64,000 nt of DNA from positions 2,418,001 to 2,482,000 of the forward strand of contig NZ_CP015114.1 of the NCBI RefSeq assembly GCF_001618885.1, written 5' to 3'. The notes under the pieces were generated by a model. It did not search any database. It saw only the letters and a list, made by a program, of their open reading frames with translations, and was not told where the DNA came from. The stretch is from Staphylococcus condimenti (lineage in GTDB: Bacteria; Bacillota; Bacilli; Staphylococcales; Staphylococcaceae). The position numbers and the translations under genes were made by a program. Positions 27,428 through 37,051 of this stretch are shown here, in pieces (position 1 is the first letter of the stretch; the number at the start of each line of letters is the position of its first letter).

Positions 27428-29398
27428 TTAATTTTTGTTATGCAACGGATTATCGACTTTCACATAAGTATACTCATGTGCTTCGTCTTCTAAACGCATA
27501 GTTGTGACGCATTTGTAATCAATTTTTTCATCAAAGAAAATGGATTCAATTTCATTTAAACGTGCTTCATCAATTTCATGAGACTCACGCATTTCTTTAA
27601 ATTTATCTTGAATGAGAATACGTACTTCTGACCAAAGTGCATTTTCAAATTGAATGCTGTTATCTGTATGTTGGGCAATTGTTAGAATCAATTCACCTAA
27701 ATGATTTTGCACAGTAGAATAGAATGCTTTATTGAATACAGATGTCGGTTTGTTAGTTAAAATACGTGATTTTTCATGGAAATGCTCTGTAGAATAACCG
27801 CTTCGATTCAACTGTGCTTCGTCAATACGTAATCCTTCAAAATCTCGAATGAACATACGATTGAGTGTACCGTCTTGATTAAATGAAGCAATGGCGTTTT
27901 GCAGGTGCGCTTCTAAAGCAATACCGTATTTTACGAGTAATGGAATCACCATATCTAATAAGGACTTGGCATAATCAGAAAGCCATGCACGTGCAGCTTG
28001 TTCAAAACTATCAAATTGTCCTGCAAACTGTGCACGATGAATTAATGAATTTACAACTGCTTCTCCTTGCTTCGGATTATAAGCAATCAAACTTGAAGGA
28101 ATGAGATTAATTGTATTGTCTTTTGCTAAAGTGTAAATGTTAGTACGTAAAAGGGAACCAAGTTGTTCGCTACGCTCTGTTTGGTATTCGCCTTTATCAG
28201 ATGAGTCATAGAAATGGATACCCGCAACTTCTGGTATTGTATCGGTTTTGATATTTTGGAATAAAGTGTCACGTTGCATAATATCTTGCAAGATTTCTGT
28301 CACCAGCGGGCCGTTAAATGTCGTTTGTTCAGACAGTGTACGGATTTCACCTGTGATATGCACATTCGTCGATAATTTGATATGCGGTGTCAGTATTGGT
28401 GATTTGGGCATCAATGTTCTAAATGATAATCCTGCATAATATTCTGTGTTATAGTCAATGTCTTTAATTAAACCGCGTGCGATTTCATCTTGATAATCAC
28501 GATGCAGAATTTGCTCATATTGCCAAGGATGCACGACCATCACTTGATAATCTGCTTGCAGGTCGTTGGATAAAGCTTGCTTGAATGCTTGTTCTAAAGC
28601 AGGGAACGCATCAAACATCACTGCATTGTATGTATGTCCGAGTGCTTGTGTGCGCGCTAATGTTTTGTGTATTGCGATAAATTTTAAGTTTTGCGATTGA
28701 TGGAACTCAGATGAATATTGCAAATTCATTTCTGGAGTTAAGCCTTTGCGCAATTTTGCGCCAGGGTGAAGCGGATGCCCCTCTACCACAGCTTGTTCAG
28801 AACGCAGATAGCTATCAATATTATCAGCAATGATTTCTAACATGGCACGATTTTCATCTTTTAAAGCTAAATGTTGGTAACTTAATGCCATAGCCATATT
28901 GGCAGCACTGTTCATCACATCATCGCTGAACTGGTCGCTTGCAGCCCCTTTATATTCAGGTGCATCTGTTAAAATGACATCGAGAATTTCTTCAGGATGC
29001 AAAATACGTTCAACATTTTCACCGCCATTAAGGTCAGAAAAATAAAATGGACCTTCCATATCAATGCGGTCAAATGCATGAAAACCGCTGATCGGTGCAT
29101 ATAATATTTTGCTTGATTTAGGCCAAGTCATTTTCATTACTTTACCTGTGGGAGAAGATAGTTCAAAAGAAAGCATATCATTTGAAAGAATCTCACTGTT
29201 TTTACCTTGTCCGACCATATCTTCTCTGTAAATTGAAACAATCAATCGTTTTGAAACTAGGTCCCTTGCTTGTAATAAGACAGATTGAAAGGCTTCTGCC
29301 CATTTTGGATGATGTGCAGATAAATAATCAAATGCATGTTGCTCTTCTTTTGTAAGAATTAAAGAATTTATATTTTGTGGTTCTATATTACTGTTCAT
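27428..29398 (-). CDS. sfaD: Staphyloferrin A NIS synthetase SfaD
   Basis: An IucA/IucC-type NRPS-independent siderophore synthetase. In S. aureus SfaD joins citrate to one amine of D-ornithine, the first condensation of staphyloferrin A. The start is taken at the ATG complementary to 29396-29398, preceded by AGAGGTG, giving 656 residues. Family motifs include EGHPLHPGAKLRKGL, VVHPWQYEQI, SFRTLMP and the late ALEAHLQNAI plus FIRDFEGLRID. It is divergent from sfaABC across a short region holding a Fur box, so iron repression of both directions is expected. Confidence 0.93.
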   Translation of the reverse strand: MNSNIEPQNINSLILTKEEQHAFDYLSAHHPKWAEAFQSVLLQARDLVSKRLIVSIYREDMVGQGKNSEILSNDMLSFELSSPTGKVMKMTWPKSSKILYAPISGFHAFDRIDMEGPFYFSDLNGGENVERILHPEEILDVILTDAPEYKGAASDQFSDDVMNSAANMAMALSYQHLALKDENRAMLEIIADNIDSYLRSEQAVVEGHPLHPGAKLRKGLTPEMNLQYSSEFHQSQNLKFIAIHKTLARTQALGHTYNAVMFDAFPALEQAFKQALSNDLQADYQVMVVHPWQYEQILHRDYQDEIARGLIKDIDYNTEYYAGLSFRTLMPKSPILTPHIKLSTNVHITGEIRTLSEQTTFNGPLVTEILQDIMQRDTLFQNIKTDTIPEVAGIHFYDSSDKGEYQTERSEQLGSLLRTNIYTLAKDNTINLIPSSLIAYNPKQGEAVVNSLIHRAQFAGQFDSFEQAARAWLSDYAKSLLDMVIPLLVKYGIALEAHLQNAIASFNQDGTLNRMFIRDFEGLRIDEAQLNRSGYSTEHFHEKSRILTNKPTSVFNKAFYSTVQNHLGELILTIAQHTDNSIQFENALWSEVRILIQDKFKEMRESHEIDEARLNEIESIFFDEKIDYKCVTTMRLEDEAHEYTYVKVDNPLHNKN

Positions 29399-29460
29399 AG
29401 TACACCTCTTCAATAAATATTTTACAAAACTACCAAAGATTTGTATAATCCATCATATCG

Positions 29461-29479
29461 GTAATGATAATCATTATCA
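29461..29479 (+). promoter_or_regulatory. Fur box between sfaD and sfaABC
   Basis: GTAATGATAATCATTATCA contains the perfect 7-1-7 core TGATAATCATTATCA (29465-29479). It lies in the 106-bp divergent gap, 26 bp before sfaA, and predicts Fur repression of staphyloferrin A synthesis in both directions. Confidence 0.9.
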
Positions 29480-29504
29480 ATTAAAAAGACAGGTGGAATA
29501 AAAA

Positions 29505-30680
29505 ATGGCAAAGTATTTTTTTCCAAGTTCATTCCTTCTGTTTTTGGGGAACTGGATTGGTCAAATTGCGTTAAATTGGTATGTATATGAGTCATATCAT
29601 AATGCATTTTATTTAGGACTTGTGAATTTTGTAAGACTCATCCCGATACTTTTTTTAAGTATTTGGGCGGGGTCAATTGCAGATAAATATGACAGAGGTG
29701 TGTTAATTCGTATTACCATCACTTCATCAACCGTTTTAACTGCAATCTTATGTTTTCTTAGTTTCAAAATGGGGGAATTGCCTATATATATTATATTGAT
29801 TTATGCCTGTGGGAGAGGCATACTCAATGCTGTAGAGACACCAATCAGACAAGCGATTTTACCCGACTTGTCTCGTTCGCTAAGCACTGTTAAGGCTGTT
29901 TCGTACCATTCATTTATTATAAATATTTGCCGTTCAATTGGTCCTGCGATAGCTGGTGCCATTATTGCAGCGTTGAATGTTAAATATGCATTCTTAGCGC
30001 AAACGATTGCGTATTGCCTAGCAGCACTGCTATGTCTGCCATTGCATTTTAAAGTTGCAGCACCTGATAAAGAAGAGGAAGTTAAATTCTCATTTGCAAT
30101 TGTAGCGGATTATTTTAAAACCCATGTACAAGGATTTAATATTTTTATTACATCTTTAATTATCATGGCAACTGGTTTCTCTTATACCACGCTTTTACCC
30201 GTTTTAACCAGTTTGAATTTTCCGGGTCAAGCTTCAGTCTTCGGTATGGCGATGACATTTAGTGCAATCGGCGGTATTACCGCAACCTTATTATTGCCTA
30301 AAATATTGAAATTTTTCTACTCAATCAATGTGTATTATCTAAGTTCAATATTATTTGGTCTTGCTTTAATAGCCGTCATTATGCCGAATACAATATTGCT
30401 CTTTGGATTTATATTCCTTATTGGGTTATTCAGTCAATGTGCAAGGACAACAAATCGCGTTTATTTCCAAACACATATTGAAGATGACCGCAGAGGACGA
30501 ATACTGAGTATTGTGATGATGGATCGCGGTATGATTCCATTAGGTTCAGTAATTATGAGTGCTTTGACAGAGTGGATTGGGATTATTCCGACCTTTATTA
30601 CAATGGGTGTCAGTACAATAGTAGTTGCAGTAATATTCTTTGGTATCAAAGAAATGAAGAATAGAGGAAGTGTAGTATGA
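29505..30680 (+). CDS. sfaA: Staphyloferrin A exporter SfaA (MFS)
   Basis: A 391-residue MFS protein with about twelve helices that exports finished staphyloferrin A. It begins MAKYFFPSSFLLFLGNWIGQIALNWYVY and has the MFS loop motif SIADKYDRGVLIRI between helices 2 and 3. The position, first in sfaA-sfaB-sfaC and opposite sfaD behind a Fur box, gives the function; by sequence alone it would be a generic enterobactin-exporter-like MFS. GACAGGTGG lies before the ATG. sfaB overlaps its stop by 4 bp. Confidence 0.9.
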   Translation: MAKYFFPSSFLLFLGNWIGQIALNWYVYESYHNAFYLGLVNFVRLIPILFLSIWAGSIADKYDRGVLIRITITSSTVLTAILCFLSFKMGELPIYIILIYACGRGILNAVETPIRQAILPDLSRSLSTVKAVSYHSFIINICRSIGPAIAGAIIAALNVKYAFLAQTIAYCLAALLCLPLHFKVAAPDKEEEVKFSFAIVADYFKTHVQGFNIFITSLIIMATGFSYTTLLPVLTSLNFPGQASVFGMAMTFSAIGGITATLLLPKILKFFYSINVYYLSSILFGLALIAVIMPNTILLFGFIFLIGLFSQCARTTNRVYFQTHIEDDRRGRILSIVMMDRGMIPLGSVIMSALTEWIGIIPTFITMGVSTIVVAVIFFGIKEMKNRGSVV

Positions 30681-32434
30681 TACAAACAACCATTCAACGT
30701 GCAGATATTAATATGCAGCATCGTGTTTTTAATGCGATGATCAAAGAAAATATATTTCCAGAAGGAACGAGAGTTAATACTTCAAATCATTATTTAGAAG
30801 TTCAATATAAAGGTCGGATTTTATCTGTCGCAATTTCTGGCGAGGCAGCGTTTAAACGTTTTACGATGAGTGGACCGCTGACTTTTCAAATCAGAGACCA
30901 AAAAGAAAGTGTGCAAACACTTGAACAATTATTAAAAATATTAGAAGAAGATTTTGATGTTCAAATTCCAAAACGTCTAGAAAAAGAATTGATTCACAGC
31001 AGACGCGGGTTTGATCTGACTTATGCGCAAATGAATCAGCGACGTAAATTGATTCATGACAGTATGAAGTTTTCTAGAATGCCGGTGAGCCTTAATTATT
31101 TCGCCTGGATGCAGCATATGAATACATTAGATGAAATGAATGATTTACTTTATTCAGAAAGTTTGGCACTAGAAGGACACCCGACACATCCCTTATCAAA
31201 AACGAAGTTGCCTTTAACAAATGAAGAAGTGGAGCGTTATGCACCAGAATTTGAAAAGGTCATCCCACTGAAAGTGATGCTGATTAGAAAAGAAGATGCC
31301 GTTGCAACTTCAGCTTCTCTTGATCCTGATTTTATGCTGAATGAAGTATTAAAAGATGAAAAGCAGCGTTTAAAAAACTTTGTTAAAGCATTGAATTTAA
31401 AATTAGAAGATTATGATGTGGTGATTGTGCATCCATGGCAATATGAGCATGTTATCATAGAGCGCTTTAAAGATTGGATTGCAGACAGACGTTTGATTCC
31501 GACGCCTGTTGTTTTACCTTCGAAAGCAACTTTATCATTTAGAACAATGGCCTTGCTTAATCATCCGTATCATATTAAATTGCCTGTTGAAGTACAAGCA
31601 ACGAGTGCGATTCGTACTGTATCTGCTGTGACGACGATTGATGGACCTAAATTAAGTTATGAATTACAAAATATGCTGCATCTTTTTCCGCAACTTAAAA
31701 TTGCTAAAGAGCCTTATGGACTGTATGCGAATGTTGAAGCGGATAAAGCTAGACAGCTGGCTTATATTGTGCGAGAAAAACCATTTATTGATGGAGAAGG
31801 TGTCGCGGTTGTAACAGCAAGCCTAGTAAATCCTAACCCGATTGATGACCATACCATTGTAGATAGTTATTTAGAATGGGTAGATAATGAAATTTCTAAA
31901 AATACAATTAAGCAGTTTATGACGGTTTATGCACATACTTTGATACCGCCGCTCATTGCATATATTCAGGATTACGGCATTGCTTTAGAAGCACATATGC
32001 AAAACACAATTGTAAAATTGGGTAAAGATTACAGAATGGCATTTGCAGTCAGAGATTTGGGCGGATCTCGTATTGATTTAGCTTCATTAGAAGACAAGAT
32101 ACCGAATGTAGTTATTGAAAACCAAAGCCTGATTGCTGAAAAAATTGAAGATGTGATTGCGAAGTTTCAACATGCGGTCATTCAAAATCAGATGGGTGAA
32201 TTAATTTATCATTTTCAACAGTACGATTGTATCGAGGAAGATGAGTTATTTGAAATTATCCGTCATATTACACTCAATGCAATCGATCCTAATAAACCGC
32301 ATGCGCAAGTATTAAATGAAGTACTTTTTGCACCTACAATGAAAGTTAAGTCATTAATGCGCATGAGAATGGAAGGCAAAGTGAAAAAATATGTGAATAC
32401 AGAAGTTGTTAACCCATTATGGAAAGGAGAGTGA
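30677..32434 (+). CDS. sfaB: Staphyloferrin A NIS synthetase SfaB
   Basis: Second IucA/IucC-type synthetase of the pathway. In S. aureus SfaB attaches a second citrate to the citryl-ornithine intermediate to complete staphyloferrin A. The 585-residue product has EGHPTHPLSKTKLPL, VIVHPWQYEHV, LSFRTMALLN and GIALEAHMQNTIV with VRDLGGSRID. These are the same landmarks as SfaD but in a shorter protein. It overlaps sfaA (ATGA) and precedes sfaC by 5 bp. Confidence 0.93.
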   Translation: MIQTTIQRADINMQHRVFNAMIKENIFPEGTRVNTSNHYLEVQYKGRILSVAISGEAAFKRFTMSGPLTFQIRDQKESVQTLEQLLKILEEDFDVQIPKRLEKELIHSRRGFDLTYAQMNQRRKLIHDSMKFSRMPVSLNYFAWMQHMNTLDEMNDLLYSESLALEGHPTHPLSKTKLPLTNEEVERYAPEFEKVIPLKVMLIRKEDAVATSASLDPDFMLNEVLKDEKQRLKNFVKALNLKLEDYDVVIVHPWQYEHVIIERFKDWIADRRLIPTPVVLPSKATLSFRTMALLNHPYHIKLPVEVQATSAIRTVSAVTTIDGPKLSYELQNMLHLFPQLKIAKEPYGLYANVEADKARQLAYIVREKPFIDGEGVAVVTASLVNPNPIDDHTIVDSYLEWVDNEISKNTIKQFMTVYAHTLIPPLIAYIQDYGIALEAHMQNTIVKLGKDYRMAFAVRDLGGSRIDLASLEDKIPNVVIENQSLIAEKIEDVIAKFQHAVIQNQMGELIYHFQQYDCIEEDELFEIIRHITLNAIDPNKPHAQVLNEVLFAPTMKVKSLMRMRMEGKVKKYVNTEVVNPLWKGE

Positions 32435-32439
32435 GTTCG

Positions 32440-33510
32440 ATGGCATACTTAGAAATAGATTTAGCTAAAATTCAATATAATACTTTGATGTTAAAACATA
32501 AGTTAGAACAACGCGGCCTAGACATCACTCCCGTTATTAAATGCATTGCAGGAGATCGATCTATTGTTGAAGCATTAAAACAATTAGGTATTCATCACGT
32601 AGGAGATGCACGTTTTTCAAATATAGATAAATTGAGTGACGAAGATTTATCTTATATGATGATTCGCACGCCAAACCGTCGTGAATTAAAAGAAATGGTA
32701 TCAAAAGTAAGTATCAGTATTCAAACTGATATTGAAACAATCCGCCTTATCAATGACATTGCAGCTTCCCTTGATAAAAAGCATAAAATTTTATTAATGG
32801 TGGACTGGAAAGACAGCAGAGAAGGAGTATTGACATATGATATTCCAGAATATATTAATGAAATCATGCGTATGAAACATATTTGTCTTGCTGGATTAGC
32901 ATTTAATTTTATGTGTTTCCAAGATATACCGCCAACAGAAGAAGATATCTTGCTGATTAATCAATTTATACAATCTGTAGAAAAGAAAACAGGTTATCCA
33001 TTGAAAATGATTTCAGGCGGCAACTCAAGTGCATTGCCGCTGCTTGATTATTGTACATTCGGCCGTATCAATGATTTGCGTGTCGGAGAATCACTGTTCC
33101 GCGGGGTCAATACAGTGGACCAGCAACCGATTCATTACTTATTCCAAGATGCGATTACACTCAATGCAGAGATTATTGAAATCAAACCACGTATTGATAC
33201 AACTAAAGATGTTTCTTATTTACAAGCTATCTTGGATATTGGACAAATTGATACTGTGACAAAAGATATCTTTCCAATGTATGATAATGTGAGAATAATG
33301 GGAGCAACAAGTGATCACTTAATGGTAGATTTGAAGAATTCCGATTTCCATAAAGTAGGAGATACAATCACTTTCAAATTAGGATACCAAGCATTAGCAC
33401 ACAGCATGTATCAAAATACGATACCGCACGAATATATCAGAGAACCGGGCGTTCAAATGCTGGTTGATACATTTCAGACTTCAGAAGAAAAAATAAAATT
33501 AAATAATTAA
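32440..33510 (+). CDS. sfaC: PLP-dependent amino acid racemase SfaC
   Basis: An alanine racemase-like fold III PLP enzyme, thought to make D-ornithine for staphyloferrin A. The start is ATG 32440 behind AAGGAGAG; the earlier ATG at 32419 is inside the sfaB end. The product has 356 residues. The N-terminal barrel has PVIKCIAGDRSIVEAL, with the PLP-binding lysine near residue 33. Later come GGNSSALPLL and the C-terminal beta domain. It resembles the YhfX/Orr-type racemases more than Alr. It is the last sfa gene and is followed by a terminator. Confidence 0.9.
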   Translation: MAYLEIDLAKIQYNTLMLKHKLEQRGLDITPVIKCIAGDRSIVEALKQLGIHHVGDARFSNIDKLSDEDLSYMMIRTPNRRELKEMVSKVSISIQTDIETIRLINDIAASLDKKHKILLMVDWKDSREGVLTYDIPEYINEIMRMKHICLAGLAFNFMCFQDIPPTEEDILLINQFIQSVEKKTGYPLKMISGGNSSALPLLDYCTFGRINDLRVGESLFRGVNTVDQQPIHYLFQDAITLNAEIIEIKPRIDTTKDVSYLQAILDIGQIDTVTKDIFPMYDNVRIMGATSDHLMVDLKNSDFHKVGDTITFKLGYQALAHSMYQNTIPHEYIREPGVQMLVDTFQTSEEKIKLNN

Positions 33511-33536
33511 TATAGAATGATAAATATTACATGAAG

Positions 33537-33567
33537 AACCGGGCATCGATAATGCTCGGTTTTTTTG
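33537..33567 (+). terminator. Terminator of sfaABC
   Basis: AACCGGGCAT and ATGCTCGGTT pair around CGATA and run into seven T residues. Confidence 0.85.
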
Positions 33568-33586
33568 AGAAAATGGAAAAATAGTG

Positions 33587-33615
33587 TTGACAATGAGAAT
33601 CGTTATCAATAGTAT
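33587..33615 (+). promoter_or_regulatory. Fur-controlled promoter of htsABC
   Basis: TTGACA at 33587-33592 and TAGTAT at 33610-33615 are 17 bp apart. A Fur-type box, TGAGAATCGTTATCA (33594-33608), fills the spacer and matches 12 of the 14 defined bases of the 7-1-7 core. Iron-bound Fur would block the promoter directly. Confidence 0.8.
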
Positions 33616-33621
33616 TATAAG

Positions 33622-33784
33622 TAAAGATGGAAGAATGAACAGCAAATGAAATGATATATGATTTATGAATTCTTTCTGCGCTTACATATTTGAAACTTGG
33701 CACTTTCCGACATCCGAGTTGAACAAGCAATTTCATTTGCCGTATCAGCAGCATCTACCAATATAAAGGAGTGGAGACAGAGAA
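33622..33784 (+). other. Long htsA leader with an 11-bp inverted repeat
   Basis: The predicted htsA 5' leader is about 163 nt. GCAAATGAAAT (33642-33652) is the exact reverse complement of ATTTCATTTGC (33730-33740), so the leader can fold into a long-range stem enclosing 77 bases. No known riboswitch is recognised. The GGAGTGGAG ribosome binding site lies after the structure. Confidence 0.4.
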
Positions 33785-34786
33785 ATGAATAAATTGAAGT
33801 TTCTTGGTATTCTTGTATTAGTATTAGCTTTAACTGTTGTAACAGCATGTGGCAATGGTAATAGTGATAAATCTAAAGAATCTAGCAAAAAAGATTCTAA
33901 AGATACAATCACAATCAAAAATGACGGTGGAGAAACAAAAGTTAAAAAAGGTGCGAAACGCGTTGTAGCATTAGAATATTCATTCGTAGATGCTTTGGCT
34001 TCATTAGGTGTGACACCAGTTGGCGTCGCTGATGATAATAAACCAGATCGTATTATCAAACCTATTCGCGAAAAAATCGGTAAATATGAATCAGTTGGAA
34101 CACGTAAACAACCTAACTTAGAAGTAATCAGCAAAGAAAAACCAGACTTAATTCTTGCTGACCAACAACGTCATAAAGGTATTAAAAAAGAATTAAACAA
34201 AATTGCACCAACAATTTTCTTGCCAAGTTTTGATGGTGACTATAAACAAAATATCGATGCATTCAAAACAATCGCTAAAGCTTTAGGTAAAGAAAAAGAA
34301 GGCGATAAACGTTTGAAAGAACATAACGAAAAAATGGATGACTACGCTAAAGATATTAAATTTGATAAAAAATTAAGTGCGTTACCAGCAGTTATTACAA
34401 AATCTGATATCATGGCACACTCAGATAAATCTTATGTTGGACAAATTTTCCATCAATTAGGATTTAAAGAAGCTTTAAATAAAGGAACTTCTAAAGATTT
34501 ACCAAAATATATGAATGGTCCTTACTTGAAAATGTCAACTGAGCAATTAGCTAAAGTGAACCCGCAACAAATGTTTATCATGATTGATGAAAAAGATAAA
34601 CCATTATTAGATAAACAAGAAAACGATGAAGTTTGGAAAACTATCGATGCGGTTAAACATAATCGTGTATACACTGCAGACCGCAGTACGTGGTCTAGAT
34701 CACGCGGATTGATTTCTTCAGAAGAACTTGCTAAAGATTTAGTGAAGCTTTCTAAAGAACATGAAAACGATCAAAGCAGTAAGTAA
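33785..34786 (+). CDS. htsA: Staphyloferrin A receptor lipoprotein HtsA
   Basis: A 333-residue iron(III)-siderophore binding lipoprotein (class III solute-binding fold). A signal peptide ends in the lipobox VTAC with lipidated Cys22, followed by a Ser/Lys/Asp-rich linker. The mature domain starts near [20 protein letters not shown] and has the Fep/Fhu-type motifs [17 protein letters not shown] and the long connecting helix. In S. aureus HtsA binds ferric staphyloferrin A through basic residues; Arg and Lys are plentiful here. It is followed by its two permease genes. The ATPase FhuC, used by Hts, is not in the window. Confidence 0.92.
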   Translation: MNKLKFLGILVLVLALTVVTACGNGNSDKSKESSKKDSKDTITIKNDGGETKVKKGAKRVVALEYSFVDALASLGVTPVGVADDNKPDRIIKPIREKIGKYESVGTRKQPNLEVISKEKPDLILADQQRHKGIKKELNKIAPTIFLPSFDGDYKQNIDAFKTIAKALGKEKEGDKRLKEHNEKMDDYAKDIKFDKKLSALPAVITKSDIMAHSDKSYVGQIFHQLGFKEALNKGTSKDLPKYMNGPYLKMSTEQLAKVNPQQMFIMIDEKDKPLLDKQENDEVWKTIDAVKHNRVYTADRSTWSRSRGLISSEELAKDLVKLSKEHENDQSSK

Positions 34787-34806
34787 TTTAGAGAAGGTGA
34801 ATGGTT

Positions 34807-35832
34807 ATGAGTACACAACCTGACCACAGCCAAATTGAAAAGAAACAAAGAAAACGCACCACGCTCCTTTTTGTAGGGAGTGTGTGTTTTCTTTTTATTG
34901 TGATGTATTTCAATTTGACTGTCGGTACAACAAATATGAAGTTGAAAGACATTGCAGATTATTTGATATGGCATCATGATACGAAAAACACATTAGTTAT
35001 ACATAATTTACGCATGCCGAGAATGATTGGCGGTTTGTTTATTGGGGCTGCTTTAGCTGTAGCTGGTTTATTCATGCAGGCAATGACACGAAATCCGCTT
35101 GCCTCACCTCAAATTTTTGGTGTGAACGCAGGTGCTTCGTTTGTGATTGTTGTAATAACAATTATGTTTCCAGCTTTAACACCTATCTCTACTTTGCTTG
35201 CATTTGTCGGTGCTTTTATTGGCGGAAGTATTGTATATATGCTGTCTGATTCGACCAAAGGTATGACACCTGTTAAATTAGCATTGGCAGGGATGACGGT
35301 ACATTTATTCTTTACGAGTTTGACGCAAGGATTGATTTTACTGAATGAAGATTCGACAACAACAGTTTATTTTTGGTTGGTCGGTTCTTTATCTACCTTG
35401 AAATGGGGAGATGTACTTTCGATAATGCCTTGGTTAATTGCTGCGTTTATCGCCGCATTATTAATGGCTCGTAATATCTCAATTTTAGAATTAGGTGATG
35501 AGCTTGCACGAGGGTTAGGACAAAATATCAAATTGACACGTCTCATCCTTGGTATTTTAGTAATTGTACTTGCAGGTGCTTCTGTTTCAATTGCAGGTCC
35601 GATTGGTTTTATTGGATTAATTGTTCCGCATATTGTGAAATATTATACGCAAAATAACTACTTTGTAATTATTCCACTAACGATGATATTTGGTGCTGCA
35701 ATATTACTTTTATCAGATGTCATCAGCAGATTAATTGCGTATCCATTTGAAACGCCGGTAGGTATTGTAACTTCCTTCGTTGGTGCAATTTACTTCTTAT
35801 CATTAACATTGAGAGGAGTGAAGCGCGTATGA
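34807..35832 (+). CDS. htsB: Staphyloferrin A importer permease HtsB
   Basis: A 341-residue FecCD-family permease with about nine to ten membrane helices. The start is ATG 34807, since GAAGGTGA ends only one base before the alternative ATG at 34801. Typical family stretches are LRMPRMIGGLFIGAALAVAGLFMQAMTRNPLASP near the N-terminus and GFIGLIVPHIVKYY late. It pairs with HtsC to form the heterodimeric channel. It overlaps htsC by 4 bp (ATGA). Confidence 0.92.
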   Translation: MSTQPDHSQIEKKQRKRTTLLFVGSVCFLFIVMYFNLTVGTTNMKLKDIADYLIWHHDTKNTLVIHNLRMPRMIGGLFIGAALAVAGLFMQAMTRNPLASPQIFGVNAGASFVIVVITIMFPALTPISTLLAFVGAFIGGSIVYMLSDSTKGMTPVKLALAGMTVHLFFTSLTQGLILLNEDSTTTVYFWLVGSLSTLKWGDVLSIMPWLIAAFIAALLMARNISILELGDELARGLGQNIKLTRLILGILVIVLAGASVSIAGPIGFIGLIVPHIVKYYTQNNYFVIIPLTMIFGAAILLLSDVISRLIAYPFETPVGIVTSFVGAIYFLSLTLRGVKRV

Positions 35833-36791
35833 CGAAGAACATAGGTAGAAAGTATCTTATTGTCATTGCGATATTAATTATTGTTTCTTTATTTTCACTC
35901 TCAGTGGGTGCTGTTTTTGTCAATCCGCTTGAAGCTGTTAAAGGATTGATTATGCAAGATGATTTTATTATTAATGAATACAGAGAACCGCGTATGCTTG
36001 TCGGTTTGCTTGTAGGAAGCAGTATCGCCATTTCAGGTGCAGTGATTCAAGGTGTTGTCAGAAACCCATTAGCATCTCCAGATGTAATCGGTATTACAAA
36101 AGGTGCAAGTTTAGCAGCAGTAACTGTGTTGATTTTATTCCCTAAAGCACCTATTTATGCATTACCTGTTGCTTCTTTCATTGGTGCATTAGTGGTAAGT
36201 TTAATCTTATCTTATTTAATCGCACGTAAAGATGTACAAGGATCTAATCTGGCTTTAATCGGTTTAGCAATCGGTGCAATTTGTATGGCAGCGGTTCAAT
36301 ATTTACTAATCCGCTTCCCGCTCGAAGCTAATCTAGCACTCGTGTGGCTGACTGGTAGTTTATTTGGCCGTAATATGGATCATGTTCTTTCGATTTTACC
36401 GTGGTTCATTGTGACGGTACCATTGATTTTATTCTTAGCACAGCGACTAGATATTATTCATCTTGGTGACCAAGTTGCAACAGCTCTCGGTACAAGAGTC
36501 AGAACTGTTAAAATGGTGATGTTGATTTTAGCAGTAATGCTTGCAGGTTCTTCTATTGCAGTAGTAGGCGGTTTAAGTTTCTTAGGATTAATTGCCCCGC
36601 ATATAGCGAGAACTATTGTCGGACATAAACATATCCATATTATTACGATGTCTGGTTTGGTAGGTGCAATTTTAATTATTGTCAGTGATACATTAGCACG
36701 CGGTATCCATCCTCCATTAGATATACCAGTCGGTGTCATTATTGCAATTGTCGGTGCACCTTATTTCATCTATGTATTAAGAAAAATGTAG
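35829..36791 (+). CDS. htsC: Staphyloferrin A importer permease HtsC
   Basis: A 320-residue FecCD-family permease, partner of HtsB. It has YREPRMLVGLLVGSSIAISGAVIQG and RNPLASPDVIGITKGAS early and FLGLIAPHIARTIVGH late, the region that contacts the ATPase. The strong GAGAGGAGTGAAG lies within htsB. It is the last gene of the hts operon, with a strong terminator following. Confidence 0.92.
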   Translation: MTKNIGRKYLIVIAILIIVSLFSLSVGAVFVNPLEAVKGLIMQDDFIINEYREPRMLVGLLVGSSIAISGAVIQGVVRNPLASPDVIGITKGASLAAVTVLILFPKAPIYALPVASFIGALVVSLILSYLIARKDVQGSNLALIGLAIGAICMAAVQYLLIRFPLEANLALVWLTGSLFGRNMDHVLSILPWFIVTVPLILFLAQRLDIIHLGDQVATALGTRVRTVKMVMLILAVMLAGSSIAVVGGLSFLGLIAPHIARTIVGHKHIHIITMSGLVGAILIIVSDTLARGIHPPLDIPVGVIIAIVGAPYFIYVLRKM

Positions 36792-36800
36792 TAAATATGC

Positions 36801-36839
36801 AGAATCGTTTCTCTCAATTGAGAAGCGGTTCTTTTTTTA
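36801..36839 (+). terminator. Terminator of htsABC
   Basis: AGAATCGTTTCTC and GAGAAGCGGTTCT pair around TCAATT and continue into a run of T residues. Confidence 0.88.
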
Positions 36840-36917
36840 TGGAAATAGTGAGCTCTATGCAAAATGCATGTTTGCTTTTAAAAGAGGGAAGTTGTCTAAA
36901 AAGAGTGATAGCAACAA

Positions 36918-36955
36918 TTAGAATCATTATCATTAAAACAAAAGTGTATTATAAT
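36918..36955 (+). promoter_or_regulatory. Fur box and promoter of the yjiH-like gene
   Basis: TTAGAATCATTATCA (36918-36932) matches 12 of 14 defined bases of the Fur 7-1-7 core. A promoter made of TTATCA (36927-36932) and TATAAT (36950-36955), 17 bp apart, overlaps it. The site predicts that the membrane protein downstream belongs to the iron regulon. Confidence 0.7.
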
Positions 36956-37051
36956 TGTTGGTTTTATACATTTTTTTGTATTAATATTTATGTTTCTATT
37001 GCTAACTCTCTTAATTATGCTTATACTTATTTTAACGAGAGGGAGAAGGTT

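Noticed and set aside
33527..33848. Short minus-strand ORFs over the htsA leader
   Set aside because: They overlap a terminator, a Fur-controlled promoter and the htsA start; none has start signals.
36797..37051. In-frame 85-codon N-terminal extension of the YjiH-type gene
   Set aside because: It contains the htsC terminator arm, the Fur box and the promoter; the ATG at 37052 has a strong ribosome binding site.
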